Assembly: GCA_022482785.1 (NCBI GenBank)
Contig: JAKVON010000007.1
Coordinates: forward strand, 1 to 64,000
DNA length: 64,000 nt
From: Atopobiaceae bacterium
GTDB lineage: Bacteria > Actinomycetota > Coriobacteriia > Coriobacteriales > Atopobiaceae
Direction: 5' to 3'
The notes beneath the pieces were generated by a model that saw only the letters and a program-made list of their open reading frames with translations, was not told the DNA's origin and did not search any database. Both the position numbers and the translations under genes were made by a program. Below are positions 52,292 to 60,496 of the stretch, piece after piece; position 1 is the first letter of the stretch; each line of letters starts with the position of its first letter.

Positions 52292-53887
52292 TCAGCGCGC
52301 GTGAGGCCCCGCCGCCCTGATCTCGTCGGCCATGGTGGGGTACTTCCTCTCGCAGTTCTCCTCGAACATCGCCGCGAGACGATTGGCGGCGGCATCGTAG
52401 GCGGCCTTGTCCTGCCAGGTGCTTCTGGGATTCATGATGCGGGCGGGCACGCCGGGGCATCCCTGCGGGATGTCCACGTTGAAGATGTCGTCATGCACGA
52501 AGGGCTCGAGCTCGAGGTCGCCGGAGAGGGCAGCCGAGACCATGAAGCGGGTGAAGGAGAGGCGCATGCGCTCCCCCACGCCGTAAGGACCGCCCGTCCA
52601 GCCCGTGTTCACCAGATACACGCGGGTCTTGTTCTTCTCGATGCGCTCGCCCAGCATCTCTGCATAGAGGCTGGGATCGAGCGGCATGAAGGGCTCGCCG
52701 AAGAGCGTCGAGAAGGTGGGCTGCGGCTCCTTGACCCCCTCCTCGGTGCCCGCGACCTTGGACGTGAACCCCGTGACGAAGTGGTACATGGCCGCGTTCT
52801 CGGAGAGGCGCGAGATGGGAGGCAGCACGCCGAAGGCATCGGCCGTGAGGAATATGACGACGCTGGGCACCGCCCCGACGCCGGACTGCTCGGCGTTGTC
52901 GATGTAGGTGACGGGGTAGGCCACACGGGTGTTCTCGGTTATCGAGGAGTCGGAGTAGTCGGGGATGCGGTCCTTTATGTCCATGACCACGTTCTCGCAC
53001 ATGCTTCCGAACCTGATGGCACGGTAGATCTCGGGCTCGGCCTCGAGGGTGAGGTCGATGCACTTGGCATAGCACCCTCCCTCGATGTTGAAGACGCCTT
53101 CCTCCGCCCAGCCATGCTCGTCGTCGCCGATGAGCTTCCTCAGGGGGTCCGCCGACAGCGTGGTCTTGCCCGTCCCCGAAAGCCCGAAGAAGACGGCCGT
53201 CTCGCCGGTGATCGGGTCCATGTTGGCGGAGCAGTGCATGGGCAGCGTGTCGTCCTCGATGGGCAGGAGGTAGTTCATGACCGAGAAGACCGACTTCTTC
53301 ATCTCGCCCGAGTAGCCGGTTCCGGCGACGATGATGATCCTCTCCTTGAAGTTGACGAGGACCACGGCCTCCGACTCGGTGCCGTCGAGCTCTGGATCGC
53401 ACTTGAAGCCAGGGGCGGCGAGCAGCAGGAAGTCTGGGTCGCCGTACTCGTCGATCTCCTTCTGCGTGGGACGCACGAGGAGCTGCTGGATGAACATGTT
53501 CTGGCTCGCGCGCTCGTTCACGCAGAGGATCTTGCGCGAATGGCGACGATCGGCGCCGGCGAGGGCATGGTGGCAGTAGATCTTCTCCCTGCCCGAGAGA
53601 TAGCCCAGGACGCGGTTCTTGATCGCCCAGAACCTCTCCTCGTCGAAGGGCTTGTTGACCGAGCCCCAGGCGATCTTGTCATGGACGTCGTCGGTGTCGA
53701 CGATGAAGCGGTCGCGGGGCGAACGGCCCGTGAAGGAGCCGGTCTTGACGTTGAGCGAGCCGTTGCACATGAGGTTTCCCTCATGGTGCTGCATGGCCTC
53801 CTCGACGAGGCGGGCGGGGCTGGCATCCCACATGACATGACGCGCGTCGATGCGGAGCCCGTGACGTGCGAGAACCTTATCCTGCAT
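52292..53887 (-). CDS. pckA: Phosphoenolpyruvate carboxykinase (ATP)
   Basis: Interconverts oxaloacetate plus ATP with PEP, CO2 and ADP. The 531-residue protein contains the P-loop FFGLSGTGKTTLS, the metal/substrate site MHCSANM, GRSPRDRFIVD near the N terminus and NTGWTGGPYGVGERM near the end. ATG 53887 (MQDKVLARHGL) has GGGAGG 5 bp upstream. In anaerobic fermenters it often works toward oxaloacetate, fixing CO2 and gaining ATP; direction here is inferred. The surface protein gene follows after 87 bp. Confidence 0.96.
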   Translation of the reverse strand: MQDKVLARHGLRIDARHVMWDASPARLVEEAMQHHEGNLMCNGSLNVKTGSFTGRSPRDRFIVDTDDVHDKIAWGSVNKPFDEERFWAIKNRVLGYLSGREKIYCHHALAGADRRHSRKILCVNERASQNMFIQQLLVRPTQKEIDEYGDPDFLLLAAPGFKCDPELDGTESEAVVLVNFKERIIIVAGTGYSGEMKKSVFSVMNYLLPIEDDTLPMHCSANMDPITGETAVFFGLSGTGKTTLSADPLRKLIGDDEHGWAEEGVFNIEGGCYAKCIDLTLEAEPEIYRAIRFGSMCENVVMDIKDRIPDYSDSSITENTRVAYPVTYIDNAEQSGVGAVPSVVIFLTADAFGVLPPISRLSENAAMYHFVTGFTSKVAGTEEGVKEPQPTFSTLFGEPFMPLDPSLYAEMLGERIEKNKTRVYLVNTGWTGGPYGVGERMRLSFTRFMVSAALSGDLELEPFVHDDIFNVDIPQGCPGVPARIMNPRSTWQDKAAYDAAANRLAAMFEENCERKYPTMADEIRAAGPHAR

Positions 53888-53972
53888 GAATCCTCCCATC
53901 GAGGGGCCCTGCGGAGGGCCCCGCCGCTTTAGCGCGATGCAGTATTTCCTCACTATGCCCCATTTTGGGCCG

Positions 53973-54028
53973 GTTACGCAAAATCAGCGATAACTAAGGG
54001 GACTCTGACATCTGATTGCAACGTAACC
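53973..54028. promoter_or_regulatory. Imperfect inverted repeat between pckA and the mutarotase-like gene
   Basis: GGTTACG (53973-53979) pairs with CGTAACC (54022-54028), and ATCAG (53984-53988) with CTGAT (54012-54016), inside the 242-bp divergent region. It may be an operator for one or both genes. No regulator is encoded beside it. Confidence 0.3.
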
Positions 54029-54129
54029 CTACCAAATGGCGACGTTGGGCGATGGGTGCCGCCATCTCGCCCCTCGTCTCGTCACAATGCTGAGGCAGAG
54101 AGCAACCTCAGAGAGGCAGGAGCGAGCCC

Positions 54130-55050
54130 ATGCACGAGACAAAGGTCACGAAGATCGCCAAGGGCCGGATGCAGGCATCGATCGACTCCATGGGAGCCGA
54201 GCTCGTGAGGCTCACGCTCGACGGCCGCGACTACCTCTGGGGTGGCGACGCGCGCTGGTGGCCGAGGCATGCCCCCGTGCTCTTCCCCATCGTCGGCAAC
54301 ATCCGCGACGACCAGGCGACCTCGGCCGCAGGTCCGATCCGCCTGGGCCGCCACGGCCTCGCCCGGAACTACGAGCACCACATCGTCGACATCAAGACGG
54401 ACTCCGTTTCCTACCAGCTTGAGTCCTCGCCCAAGACGCTCGAGGCGTTCCCCTACCCGTTCCGCCTCTCGATGACGTACCGCATCATCGGGGAGGCGAC
54501 CCTCGAGCAGCGCTTCGAGGTCGAGAACACCGGGGAGGTCCCCCTGCCCTTCTGCATCGGCGGGCACCCGGCCTTCAACGTCCCATGCGGCAGCACTGCC
54601 GGAACGGACTCGAGCGAACGCGCCGGCGAGGGCTTCTCGGATTACTCGCTCTCGTTCGCCAGGCGGTGGAGCTACACCGCGCCCACGATAGACACGTCGA
54701 CGGGGCTCCTCGACTTCTCGAAGAGGCTCGACCTCCTGCATGACGCCGACACGATGCCCCTCACCCACGAGCTCTTCGACGTCGACACCCTCGTCTTCGA
54801 GGACGTCCCCTCCTCGACCGTCACGCTCTCGGGCGGCTCGGACGGCCATGGCGTGAGGGTCGACTTCGACGGCTTCCGCTACCTCGGCGTCTGGTCGGCC
54901 GCAGGACACGCCCCCTTCGTGGCCATCGAGCCGTGGACGGGCTGCGCTACGGCCGCCGACGAGGATGACGTCTTCGAGCACAAGCGGGGGATGGTCGAGC
55001 TCGCCCCGGGCGAGATCGAGGTCAAGACGTTCGAGGTCACCCTGTTCTAG
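54130..55050 (+). CDS. Aldose 1-epimerase family (galactose mutarotase-like) protein
   Basis: Protein of 306 residues with the beta-sandwich of the mutarotase superfamily. Visible features are LWGGDARWWPRHAPVLFPIVG, HGLARN (a family His), FCIGGHPAFNVP (the second catalytic His) and a C-terminal GVWSA...PFVAIEPWTGCA. This form resembles the LacX/YihR-like branch. It would interconvert alpha and beta anomers of hexoses or hexose phosphates. No signal peptide. The ATG has GGCAGGAG upstream. Confidence 0.88.
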   Translation: MHETKVTKIAKGRMQASIDSMGAELVRLTLDGRDYLWGGDARWWPRHAPVLFPIVGNIRDDQATSAAGPIRLGRHGLARNYEHHIVDIKTDSVSYQLESSPKTLEAFPYPFRLSMTYRIIGEATLEQRFEVENTGEVPLPFCIGGHPAFNVPCGSTAGTDSSERAGEGFSDYSLSFARRWSYTAPTIDTSTGLLDFSKRLDLLHDADTMPLTHELFDVDTLVFEDVPSSTVTLSGGSDGHGVRVDFDGFRYLGVWSAAGHAPFVAIEPWTGCATAADEDDVFEHKRGMVELAPGEIEVKTFEVTLF

Positions 55051-55076
55051 CAGGTGCCTTCGGCAACGGCTCGACC

Positions 55077-56342
55077 CTAGTCGACGATCACCTTCCAGGC
55101 GGCGCCCGCCTCCCGCGCGGCGAAGCACATCTCTATCTGCCGCACGGTGTTCTTGGAGCTCATGAGCGGAGGCAGGGCGTCCGACGGGAAGAACCCCCGC
55201 TCCGTTGTCTCGCTGTTCGCGACGAACTCGCCCCCCAGGCTCCTGCAGATGACGAACGACTTGACGATGCCCCAGGCGAACGGATGCGTGTTGTGGAGGT
55301 TGTGCTCCTCGAGCGCGATGAGCCTCTCGGGGACGACCTCGAGCCCCGCCTCCTCGCGTGACTCCTTGACGACGTTCGAGAAGACGGTCTGCCCCTGGTC
55401 GACCCAGCCTCCGGGAAGGGACCACGCGTCGCCGAGCGACTCGTGGACGAGGCATATCCTGCCTCCCTCGTCGAAGATGACGGCCCGCGAGTCGAGCTTG
55501 GGGGTCTGATAGCCGTCCTCGTTGGCGAAGAGCCCAGGCAGACGCTCCAGAGGAACGTCGCTGAGCCTGCCCATGGCCTCGAGCGAGAGCTCCCGGACGC
55601 GCGCGAAGCGCTCCGCGTCGAAGCGATCCTTGGTGTAGTGGAGGCCTGCCTGGGCAATCGCCTGAAGCTCGCGGGCCCAGGAGAGCCACGGCTCGCGCTC
55701 CCCCACCCCATCCTCCCGCTCGACGAGCTCAAGGAGCTGGTCAGGGGAGAGAGGGTAGCCCTTGGCTCGGACCGGCTCGCGAAGCGGCTCGGCTCGCCAG
55801 CAGGCAAGGGCGAAGTCGACGCCGGCGGCCTCGGCGCAGAGGGCGTCGGCAAGCGAGTCTCCCACGTAGAGCGTCGAGCGCGCGTCTGCCCCCGACATGC
55901 GGAGGTACTCGAGGAGCGGTTCGGGGGAGGGCTTGCGAAGGCTCGTGTCGTCGGCCGTGACGACACACGAGAACCTCCCCATGAGCCCGAAGCCCGCGAA
56001 TCCCTGTCGCATCTCCTCCCTCGTCTCGGAACTCACGAGGCCGAGCGCGAGGCCGTCGTCCGCGAGGGCGTCGAGGCAGCGCTCGACCCCGGGGAAGATG
56101 GAGACGTCCTCCCAGCACTCTCCCATGAGCGCAAGCCAGCGGCCGACCGTCGCGTCGTCCGAGGGAAGCCCGACGGACGCCAGCCCCTCGTCGGCCGGAA
56201 GGCCGAGGCAGGTGGCAAGCTCGTCGTCCGTGAGCCGACGGCCGAGCAGCTCGGCGGCAAGTCTCTGGAGGGCGGAGCGGATCGCCCCCGTCGAGTCCAT
56301 GAGCGTGCCGTCGATGTCGAAGACGATGTCCGTATAGCGCAT
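55077..56342 (-). CDS. Fused HAD phosphatase - NUDIX hydrolase
   Basis: One 421-residue frame. Residues 1-215 are a HAD hydrolase of the phosphoglycolate phosphatase type: FDIDGTLMDS (Asp9, Asp11), VSSETREEM, RKPSPEPLL and YVGDSLADALCA. Residues about 228-290 are a NUDIX N-terminal helical domain (WARELQAIAQAGLHYTKDRFD), followed by a NUDIX fold to 415. The NUDIX box runs GGWVDQGQ ... KESREEAGL: the first Glu of Gx5E is Gln, and the Arg of REUxEE is Lys, while the main metal-binding Glu pair is kept. The half related to YjhB-type ADP-ribose or nucleoside diphosphate hydrolases may make a phosphate substrate for HAD. It follows ackA after a hairpin. Confidence 0.87.
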   Translation of the reverse strand: MRYTDIVFDIDGTLMDSTGAIRSALQRLAAELLGRRLTDDELATCLGLPADEGLASVGLPSDDATVGRWLALMGECWEDVSIFPGVERCLDALADDGLALGLVSSETREEMRQGFAGFGLMGRFSCVVTADDTSLRKPSPEPLLEYLRMSGADARSTLYVGDSLADALCAEAAGVDFALACWRAEPLREPVRAKGYPLSPDQLLELVEREDGVGEREPWLSWARELQAIAQAGLHYTKDRFDAERFARVRELSLEAMGRLSDVPLERLPGLFANEDGYQTPKLDSRAVIFDEGGRICLVHESLGDAWSLPGGWVDQGQTVFSNVVKESREEAGLEVVPERLIALEEHNLHNTHPFAWGIVKSFVICRSLGGEFVANSETTERGFFPSDALPPLMSSKNTVRQIEMCFAAREAGAAWKVIVD

Positions 56343-56356
56343 GGGACCTCCTGAGC

Positions 56357-56389
56357 GGCGTGGCGGCAGGCAATGCCCGCCGCCACGCC
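56357..56389 (-). other. Very stable hairpin between ackA and the HAD-NUDIX gene
   Basis: A 15-bp stem (one G-U pair in the minus-strand RNA) with a 3-base loop, beginning GGCGTGGCGG. No T-run follows; instead the ribosome site of the next gene (AGGAGG) starts a few bases later. It could reduce read-through or modulate translation. Confidence 0.6.
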
Positions 56390-56415
56390 ATAACAGCCTC
56401 GCGTTGAGCCAGCCC

Positions 56416-57582
56416 CTACCCGAGCAGCTCCTGGACGTCGAGGGCGATCATGTACTCCTCGTCGGTGGGGACGACGAGCACGCGGACCTTCGAGCCCTCG
56501 CCGGTGATGTCGCGGACCTCGCCGGAGCGGACCTTGTTCTTCTCCTCGTCGACCTTGACGCCGAGCCACTCCAGGCGCTTGCAGATGGAGGAGCGCGTCT
56601 CGGGCGAGTTCTCGCCGATGCCGGCCGAGAAGGCAATCGTGTCGAAGCCCTGCATGGCCTGGGCCATCGCGGCGACGAGATAGGTGGCGCGATAGGCGAA
56701 CATGTCGAGTGCGAGCTGGCAGTTCGCGTCGCCGTCGGCGGCGCCCGCCTCGATGTCGCGGGTGTCGGAGGAGATGCCGGAGACCGCGAGCAGGCCCGAC
56801 TGCTTGTTCATCATGTCGTCGACCTCGTCGTTGGTGTAGCCGTTGCGCTCGAGGTAACACACGATGGCGGGGTCGATCGAGCCGCAGCGGGTCCCCATGA
56901 TGAGGCCGTCCAGAGGCGTGAGGCCCATGGTGGTGTCCATGTCGCGACCGTCCTGAATGGCGCAGAGCGAGGCCCCGGAACCAAGGTGGCAGCTGACGAG
57001 CTTGTGGGTCTCGTGCTTGGTGAAGGCGTCGGTCATGCGCCAGATGTAGCGATGCGAGGTGCCGTGCGCGCCGTACTTGCGGATGTGCAGCCTGTCCACC
57101 ACGTCACGGGGCAGGGCGTAGCGATGCGCGTACTCGGGGATCTGGAGGTGGAACGAGGAGTCGGCGACGACCACGTTACCGACCTCGGGCATGCGCTCGC
57201 GGCACTCGTCGATGACGTCGGCCTCGGCATAGTTGTGGAGCGGTGCCAGGGGCGCGACCTCGCGGACCCATCCGAGGGTCTCGTCGGTGACGACCTTAGA
57301 CTCGGGGAAGCGCCACGCGCCCTGGACGACCCGGTGGCCGATGCCGTCGATCTTGACGTCGAGCTTCGAGAGGATCTCGAAGACGTGCTGGGCAGCCACC
57401 TTGTGGTTTGGGAGGTCGACGACGAGCTTCTGCTTCTCCCCGCCCATCTCCTCGTGGCCGATGAAGGCATCTTCGATGCCGATGCGCTCGCAGTTGCCCT
57501 TCGCATACACCTCGCGCGTGTCTACGTTGAGCAGCTGGTATTTGAGCGACGAGCTGCCCGCATTGATGACCAGGACGTTCAT
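56416..57582 (-). CDS. ackA: Acetate kinase
   Basis: Makes ATP and acetate from acetyl phosphate. The 388-residue protein has the ASKHA fold signatures: MNVLVINAGSSSLKYQLL at the start, KYGAHGTSHRY, CHLGSGASLCAIQDGRDMDTT (18 of these form the phosphate-2 site), and FSAGIGENS. The family motif GHRVVHGG is GHRVVQGA here. ATG 57582 is preceded by AAAGGGG. Its partner pta lies elsewhere in the window. A TAGAAT box on the minus strand (57625-57630) may be its -10 element. Confidence 0.95.
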   Translation of the reverse strand: MNVLVINAGSSSLKYQLLNVDTREVYAKGNCERIGIEDAFIGHEEMGGEKQKLVVDLPNHKVAAQHVFEILSKLDVKIDGIGHRVVQGAWRFPESKVVTDETLGWVREVAPLAPLHNYAEADVIDECRERMPEVGNVVVADSSFHLQIPEYAHRYALPRDVVDRLHIRKYGAHGTSHRYIWRMTDAFTKHETHKLVSCHLGSGASLCAIQDGRDMDTTMGLTPLDGLIMGTRCGSIDPAIVCYLERNGYTNDEVDDMMNKQSGLLAVSGISSDTRDIEAGAADGDANCQLALDMFAYRATYLVAAMAQAMQGFDTIAFSAGIGENSPETRSSICKRLEWLGVKVDEEKNKVRSGEVRDITGEGSKVRVLVVPTDEEYMIALDVQELLG

Positions 57583-57695
57583 GGGACCCCTTTCGGATGG
57601 AGCGATTGATTGAGAACCGAGCCAATTCTACGCCGCGGCGCCTCGGGCTCGGGCGAAAAGGCGCTTCGCCTCTATTCCTGCGCAAGCGCGGCGGA

Positions 57696-58043
57696 TCAGG
57701 GAATCATGCCCTCCGACATGTCCATCCCCCCGAGCACGTGCATGTGGAGGTGCATGACGGTCTGGCCAGCGGCGGCGCCGGTGTTCATGATCACGCGGAA
57801 GCCCCTGTCGAGGCCCTTGATGCGAGCCACCTCGGCCACGCCGTGCTCCATGGCCTGGAGCACGTCGCCCGGGACGCCGTCGACGAAGTTCGCGTAGTGC
57901 TCCTTCGGGACGACGAGGACGTGGACCGGGGCCTGCGGGTTGGCATCCTCGAACGCCGCGACCGTGTCGTCCTCGTAGACCATGCTCGTAGGGATCTCGC
58001 CGTTCGCGAGCTTGCAGAAGATGCAGTCAGGATCTTGTGCCAT
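57696..58043 (-). CDS. HIT family protein (HinT-like)
   Basis: Protein of 115 residues with the histidine-triad motif HLHMHVLGG near the C terminus and CIFCKLANGEIP at the start, typical of HinT. Members hydrolyse nucleoside phosphoramidates and adenylated intermediates. It starts with ATG after GAGGAGAACC and is 23 bp after xseB, so may be in that operon. A short hairpin with TTTT lies about 25 bp past its stop. Confidence 0.94.
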   Translation of the reverse strand: MAQDPDCIFCKLANGEIPTSMVYEDDTVAAFEDANPQAPVHVLVVPKEHYANFVDGVPGDVLQAMEHGVAEVARIKGLDRGFRVIMNTGAAAGQTVMHLHMHVLGGMDMSEGMIP

Positions 58044-58066
58044 GGTTCTCCTCTCGTGGTGCCTCT

Positions 58067-58345
58067 TCAGTCTTCCAGGAACCTCGTCGTGGGCGCGGCG
58101 GTGGTGTCAGGCACCTCGGCGTCCGGCTTCGACGCGTCGAGGAGGACCTGGACCTTCTGCTCGGCGTTCGCGAGCCGCTCCCTCAGACTCTTGAGCAGCT
58201 CGACGCCACGCTGGTAGCGGTCGAGCGACTCCTCGAGCTCGAGGTCGCCCGCCTCGAGCGAGCGGACGACCTGCTCGAGCTCGATCGAGGCCTCCTTGAA
58301 GCTCAGCTCGTCGATGGGCCTGTCGGCTTTCGTCTCTTCACTCAT
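58067..58345 (-). CDS. xseB: Exodeoxyribonuclease VII small subunit
   Basis: Protein of 92 residues; several copies bind XseA to form exonuclease VII, which degrades single-stranded DNA. The core LSFKEASIELEQVVRSLEAGDLELEESL and YQRGVELLKSLRERL is characteristic. ATG 58345 overlaps the end of xseA by 8 bp, and GGGGAG lies upstream. The C-terminal 20 residues are a low-complexity tail. Confidence 0.94.
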   Translation of the reverse strand: MSEETKADRPIDELSFKEASIELEQVVRSLEAGDLELEESLDRYQRGVELLKSLRERLANAEQKVQVLLDASKPDAEVPDTTAAPTTRFLED

Positions 58346-59741
58346 GGGTCTCCCCTCCCTCGGCCGCGCGAGCGGCCGACGTCGTCTGTCCTTCGTCCCC
58401 GTTCTCCGCGCGAACGCCCGTGACCCGGGCGAGGATGCTGCCGTGCTCGACGAGCACCTCGAGGTCGTCGCCCGTCTCGAGCTGCGCCGCCGAGGTGACC
58501 ACGTGCCCCGCCTCGTCGCGGGCGATGGCATAGCCGCGTCCCAGCACCTTGAGCGGCGAGAGGGCGTCGATGGTGGCGGCGAGCTTCGCCAGGGTGGCCT
58601 CGTGGGGGCGCAGCATCCTCGCGGAGGCGTTCGACAGCCTCTCGCCGTTCTGCACGAGCTCCCTGCGCTTCCGGGCGAGCGAGCGCGGAATCGCGTCGTG
58701 GAGGCGCTGCTCGCTCATGAGCAGGGTCGAGACGCGGTCGGAGACGATCGAGGCGGGGTCTGCCAGGCAGCGTCTCCCGCCGAGGGCCTCGACGGCGGCG
58801 CCGTCGATGGCAAGCTGGCGGGTCATGGCCTTCTCCGCCCTCTGCCCGAGGCCATCGAGGCCCGCCCTCTCCGAGGCGAGCAGCTGGGAGAGGGCGCGGC
58901 ACAGACGCGCCTCCCTCTCGTTTATCTGTGCGACGACCTCGTCCAGGGCCGGCGCGACGCTCTCCGCGGCGGCCGTCGGGGTCGAGGCCCGCCTGTCGGC
59001 CACCATGTCGCATATGGTCGTGTCAGGCTCGTGGCCGATGCCGGTGACCACGGGCACGGGGCACGACGCCACGGCGCGTGCCAAGGTCTCGTCGTTGAAG
59101 GTCATGAGGTCCTCGTAGGACCCCCCGCCGCGGACGAGCAGGATGCAGTCGGGGCGTGCCTTCGCCGCCGCGGCGAGCGCTCGGACGAGGGTGGCCGGGG
59201 CATCCTTGCCCTGAACCGGAGAGCCGACCACGTAGATCTCGACGAAGGGGTTGCGTCGGGCGAGCGTGCGCTTGACGTCGTCGATGACCGCCCCAGAAAG
59301 CGACGTCACGACCACGATCCGCGTGCAGAAGCGAGGGATGGGCCGCTTGCGCGACTGGTCCATGAGACCCTCGCACTCGAGCCTGTTCGACAGCTCGCGA
59401 ACGCGCATCATGAGCAGGCCGATTCCGGCAATCTCCACCTTCGAGGCCACGAACGAGAGTCTGCCCGACCTGAGGTAGACGTCGAAATGGCCTGTGAGCA
59501 CGATCTCGAGGCCGTCCTTGAGCTCGATCCCCTGCGCCTTATAGACGTTTCCCCAGATGGCGACCTCCATGGAGGCGCTCTCGTCCTTCACCTGGAAGTA
59601 GCAGTTGCCCTTTGGCTTGCTCGGGCCCCTGAAGCCGGACACCTCGCCCGTGACGACGAGCGTCGGCATGATCTCGACCGCGCGATGCGCGGCCTCCACG
59701 GCCCGCGAGACGCTGATGGGCTCGGCCTGCCTCGATGCCAT
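58338..59741 (-). CDS. xseA: Exodeoxyribonuclease VII large subunit
   Basis: Catalytic subunit, 467 residues. An N-terminal OB fold (PTLVVTGEVSGFRGPSKPKGNCYFQVKDE) is followed by the catalytic domain: ARRNPFVEIYVVGSPVQG, ILLVRGGGSYEDLMTFNDE and VVTGIGHEPDTTICDMVADRRASTPTAAAE. A coiled-coil region and C-terminal GRGYAIARDE complete it. The stop of the YugP gene upstream is 1 bp from the ATG. Works in mismatch repair and removal of damaged single strands. Confidence 0.95.
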   Translation of the reverse strand: MASRQAEPISVSRAVEAAHRAVEIMPTLVVTGEVSGFRGPSKPKGNCYFQVKDESASMEVAIWGNVYKAQGIELKDGLEIVLTGHFDVYLRSGRLSFVASKVEIAGIGLLMMRVRELSNRLECEGLMDQSRKRPIPRFCTRIVVVTSLSGAVIDDVKRTLARRNPFVEIYVVGSPVQGKDAPATLVRALAAAAKARPDCILLVRGGGSYEDLMTFNDETLARAVASCPVPVVTGIGHEPDTTICDMVADRRASTPTAAAESVAPALDEVVAQINEREARLCRALSQLLASERAGLDGLGQRAEKAMTRQLAIDGAAVEALGGRRCLADPASIVSDRVSTLLMSEQRLHDAIPRSLARKRRELVQNGERLSNASARMLRPHEATLAKLAATIDALSPLKVLGRGYAIARDEAGHVVTSAAQLETGDDLEVLVEHGSILARVTGVRAENGDEGQTTSAARAAEGGETHE

Positions 59742-59742
59742 G

Positions 59743-60441
59743 CTAGTCCCGGTTGTTCGTCATGCCGATGTAGTACAGGAGCTGCACGATCGAGACGAGC
59801 GCCGCGGCGACGTAGGTGAGGGCGGCCGCGGTGAGGACCTTCCGCGCGCCGCGCTCCGCGTCCGGCGAGAGTCCGGACATGGTGCCGATGTAGGCGACGG
59901 CCCTACGGGAGGCGTCGAACTCGACGGGAAGCGTGACGAGCTGGAACAGCACCGAGAAGGCGAACAGGATGATCGCGAGCCTGTAGAGGCCCGTGATGCC
60001 GAGGAACGCCCCGGCGAGGAAGACGAGCATCCACGTCTGGGAGGCGAAATTGACCACCGGGACGAGGGCCGTGCGAATCTTGACCGGCACGAAGCCCCGG
60101 GCGGTCTGGACGGCATGGCCGGCCTCGTGGCAGGCGACGGCGACGCTGGCGACCGTACCCCCCGTGATGTTTTCCTGGGAGAGGTGAAGCTGGTTGTCAC
60201 GCGGGTCATAGAAGTCGGTGAGATGGCCGTCGACCGCGGTGATGCCCACGGAGCCGGCCCCCTCCTGTGCAAGCATGCGCCTGGCGACGTCGGCGCCCGT
60301 CTCGCCGGAAGAGACCGGCACCTGGCTCCAGATCTTGTACTGCTTGTTGATGTACCACTGGGTGATTCCGCCCAGTCCGAGGGAAAGCACGAGGATGAGG
60401 ACATACCCCATGTTCATGCCGTATCCGAACCCGTAACCCAT
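59743..60441 (-). CDS. YugP-type membrane zinc metallopeptidase
   Basis: Protein of 232 residues. One N-terminal membrane helix leads to NITGGTVASVAVACHEAGHAVQ with zinc-binding HEAGH. Two to three further helices follow, plus TLPVEFDASRRAVAYI, whose Glu completes the site in the family. The opening MGYGFGYGMN is glycine-rich. Substrates of YugP proteins are unknown. It is the first gene of a likely transcript with xseA-xseB. Confidence 0.9.
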   Translation of the reverse strand: MGYGFGYGMNMGYVLILVLSLGLGGITQWYINKQYKIWSQVPVSSGETGADVARRMLAQEGAGSVGITAVDGHLTDFYDPRDNQLHLSQENITGGTVASVAVACHEAGHAVQTARGFVPVKIRTALVPVVNFASQTWMLVFLAGAFLGITGLYRLAIILFAFSVLFQLVTLPVEFDASRRAVAYIGTMSGLSPDAERGARKVLTAAALTYVAAALVSIVQLLYYIGMTNNRD

Positions 60442-60496
60442 GTCGCTCCAATCCAGTTGGTTAGGTTGCTTCTACCCAACGCCCAGAACCCAACGT

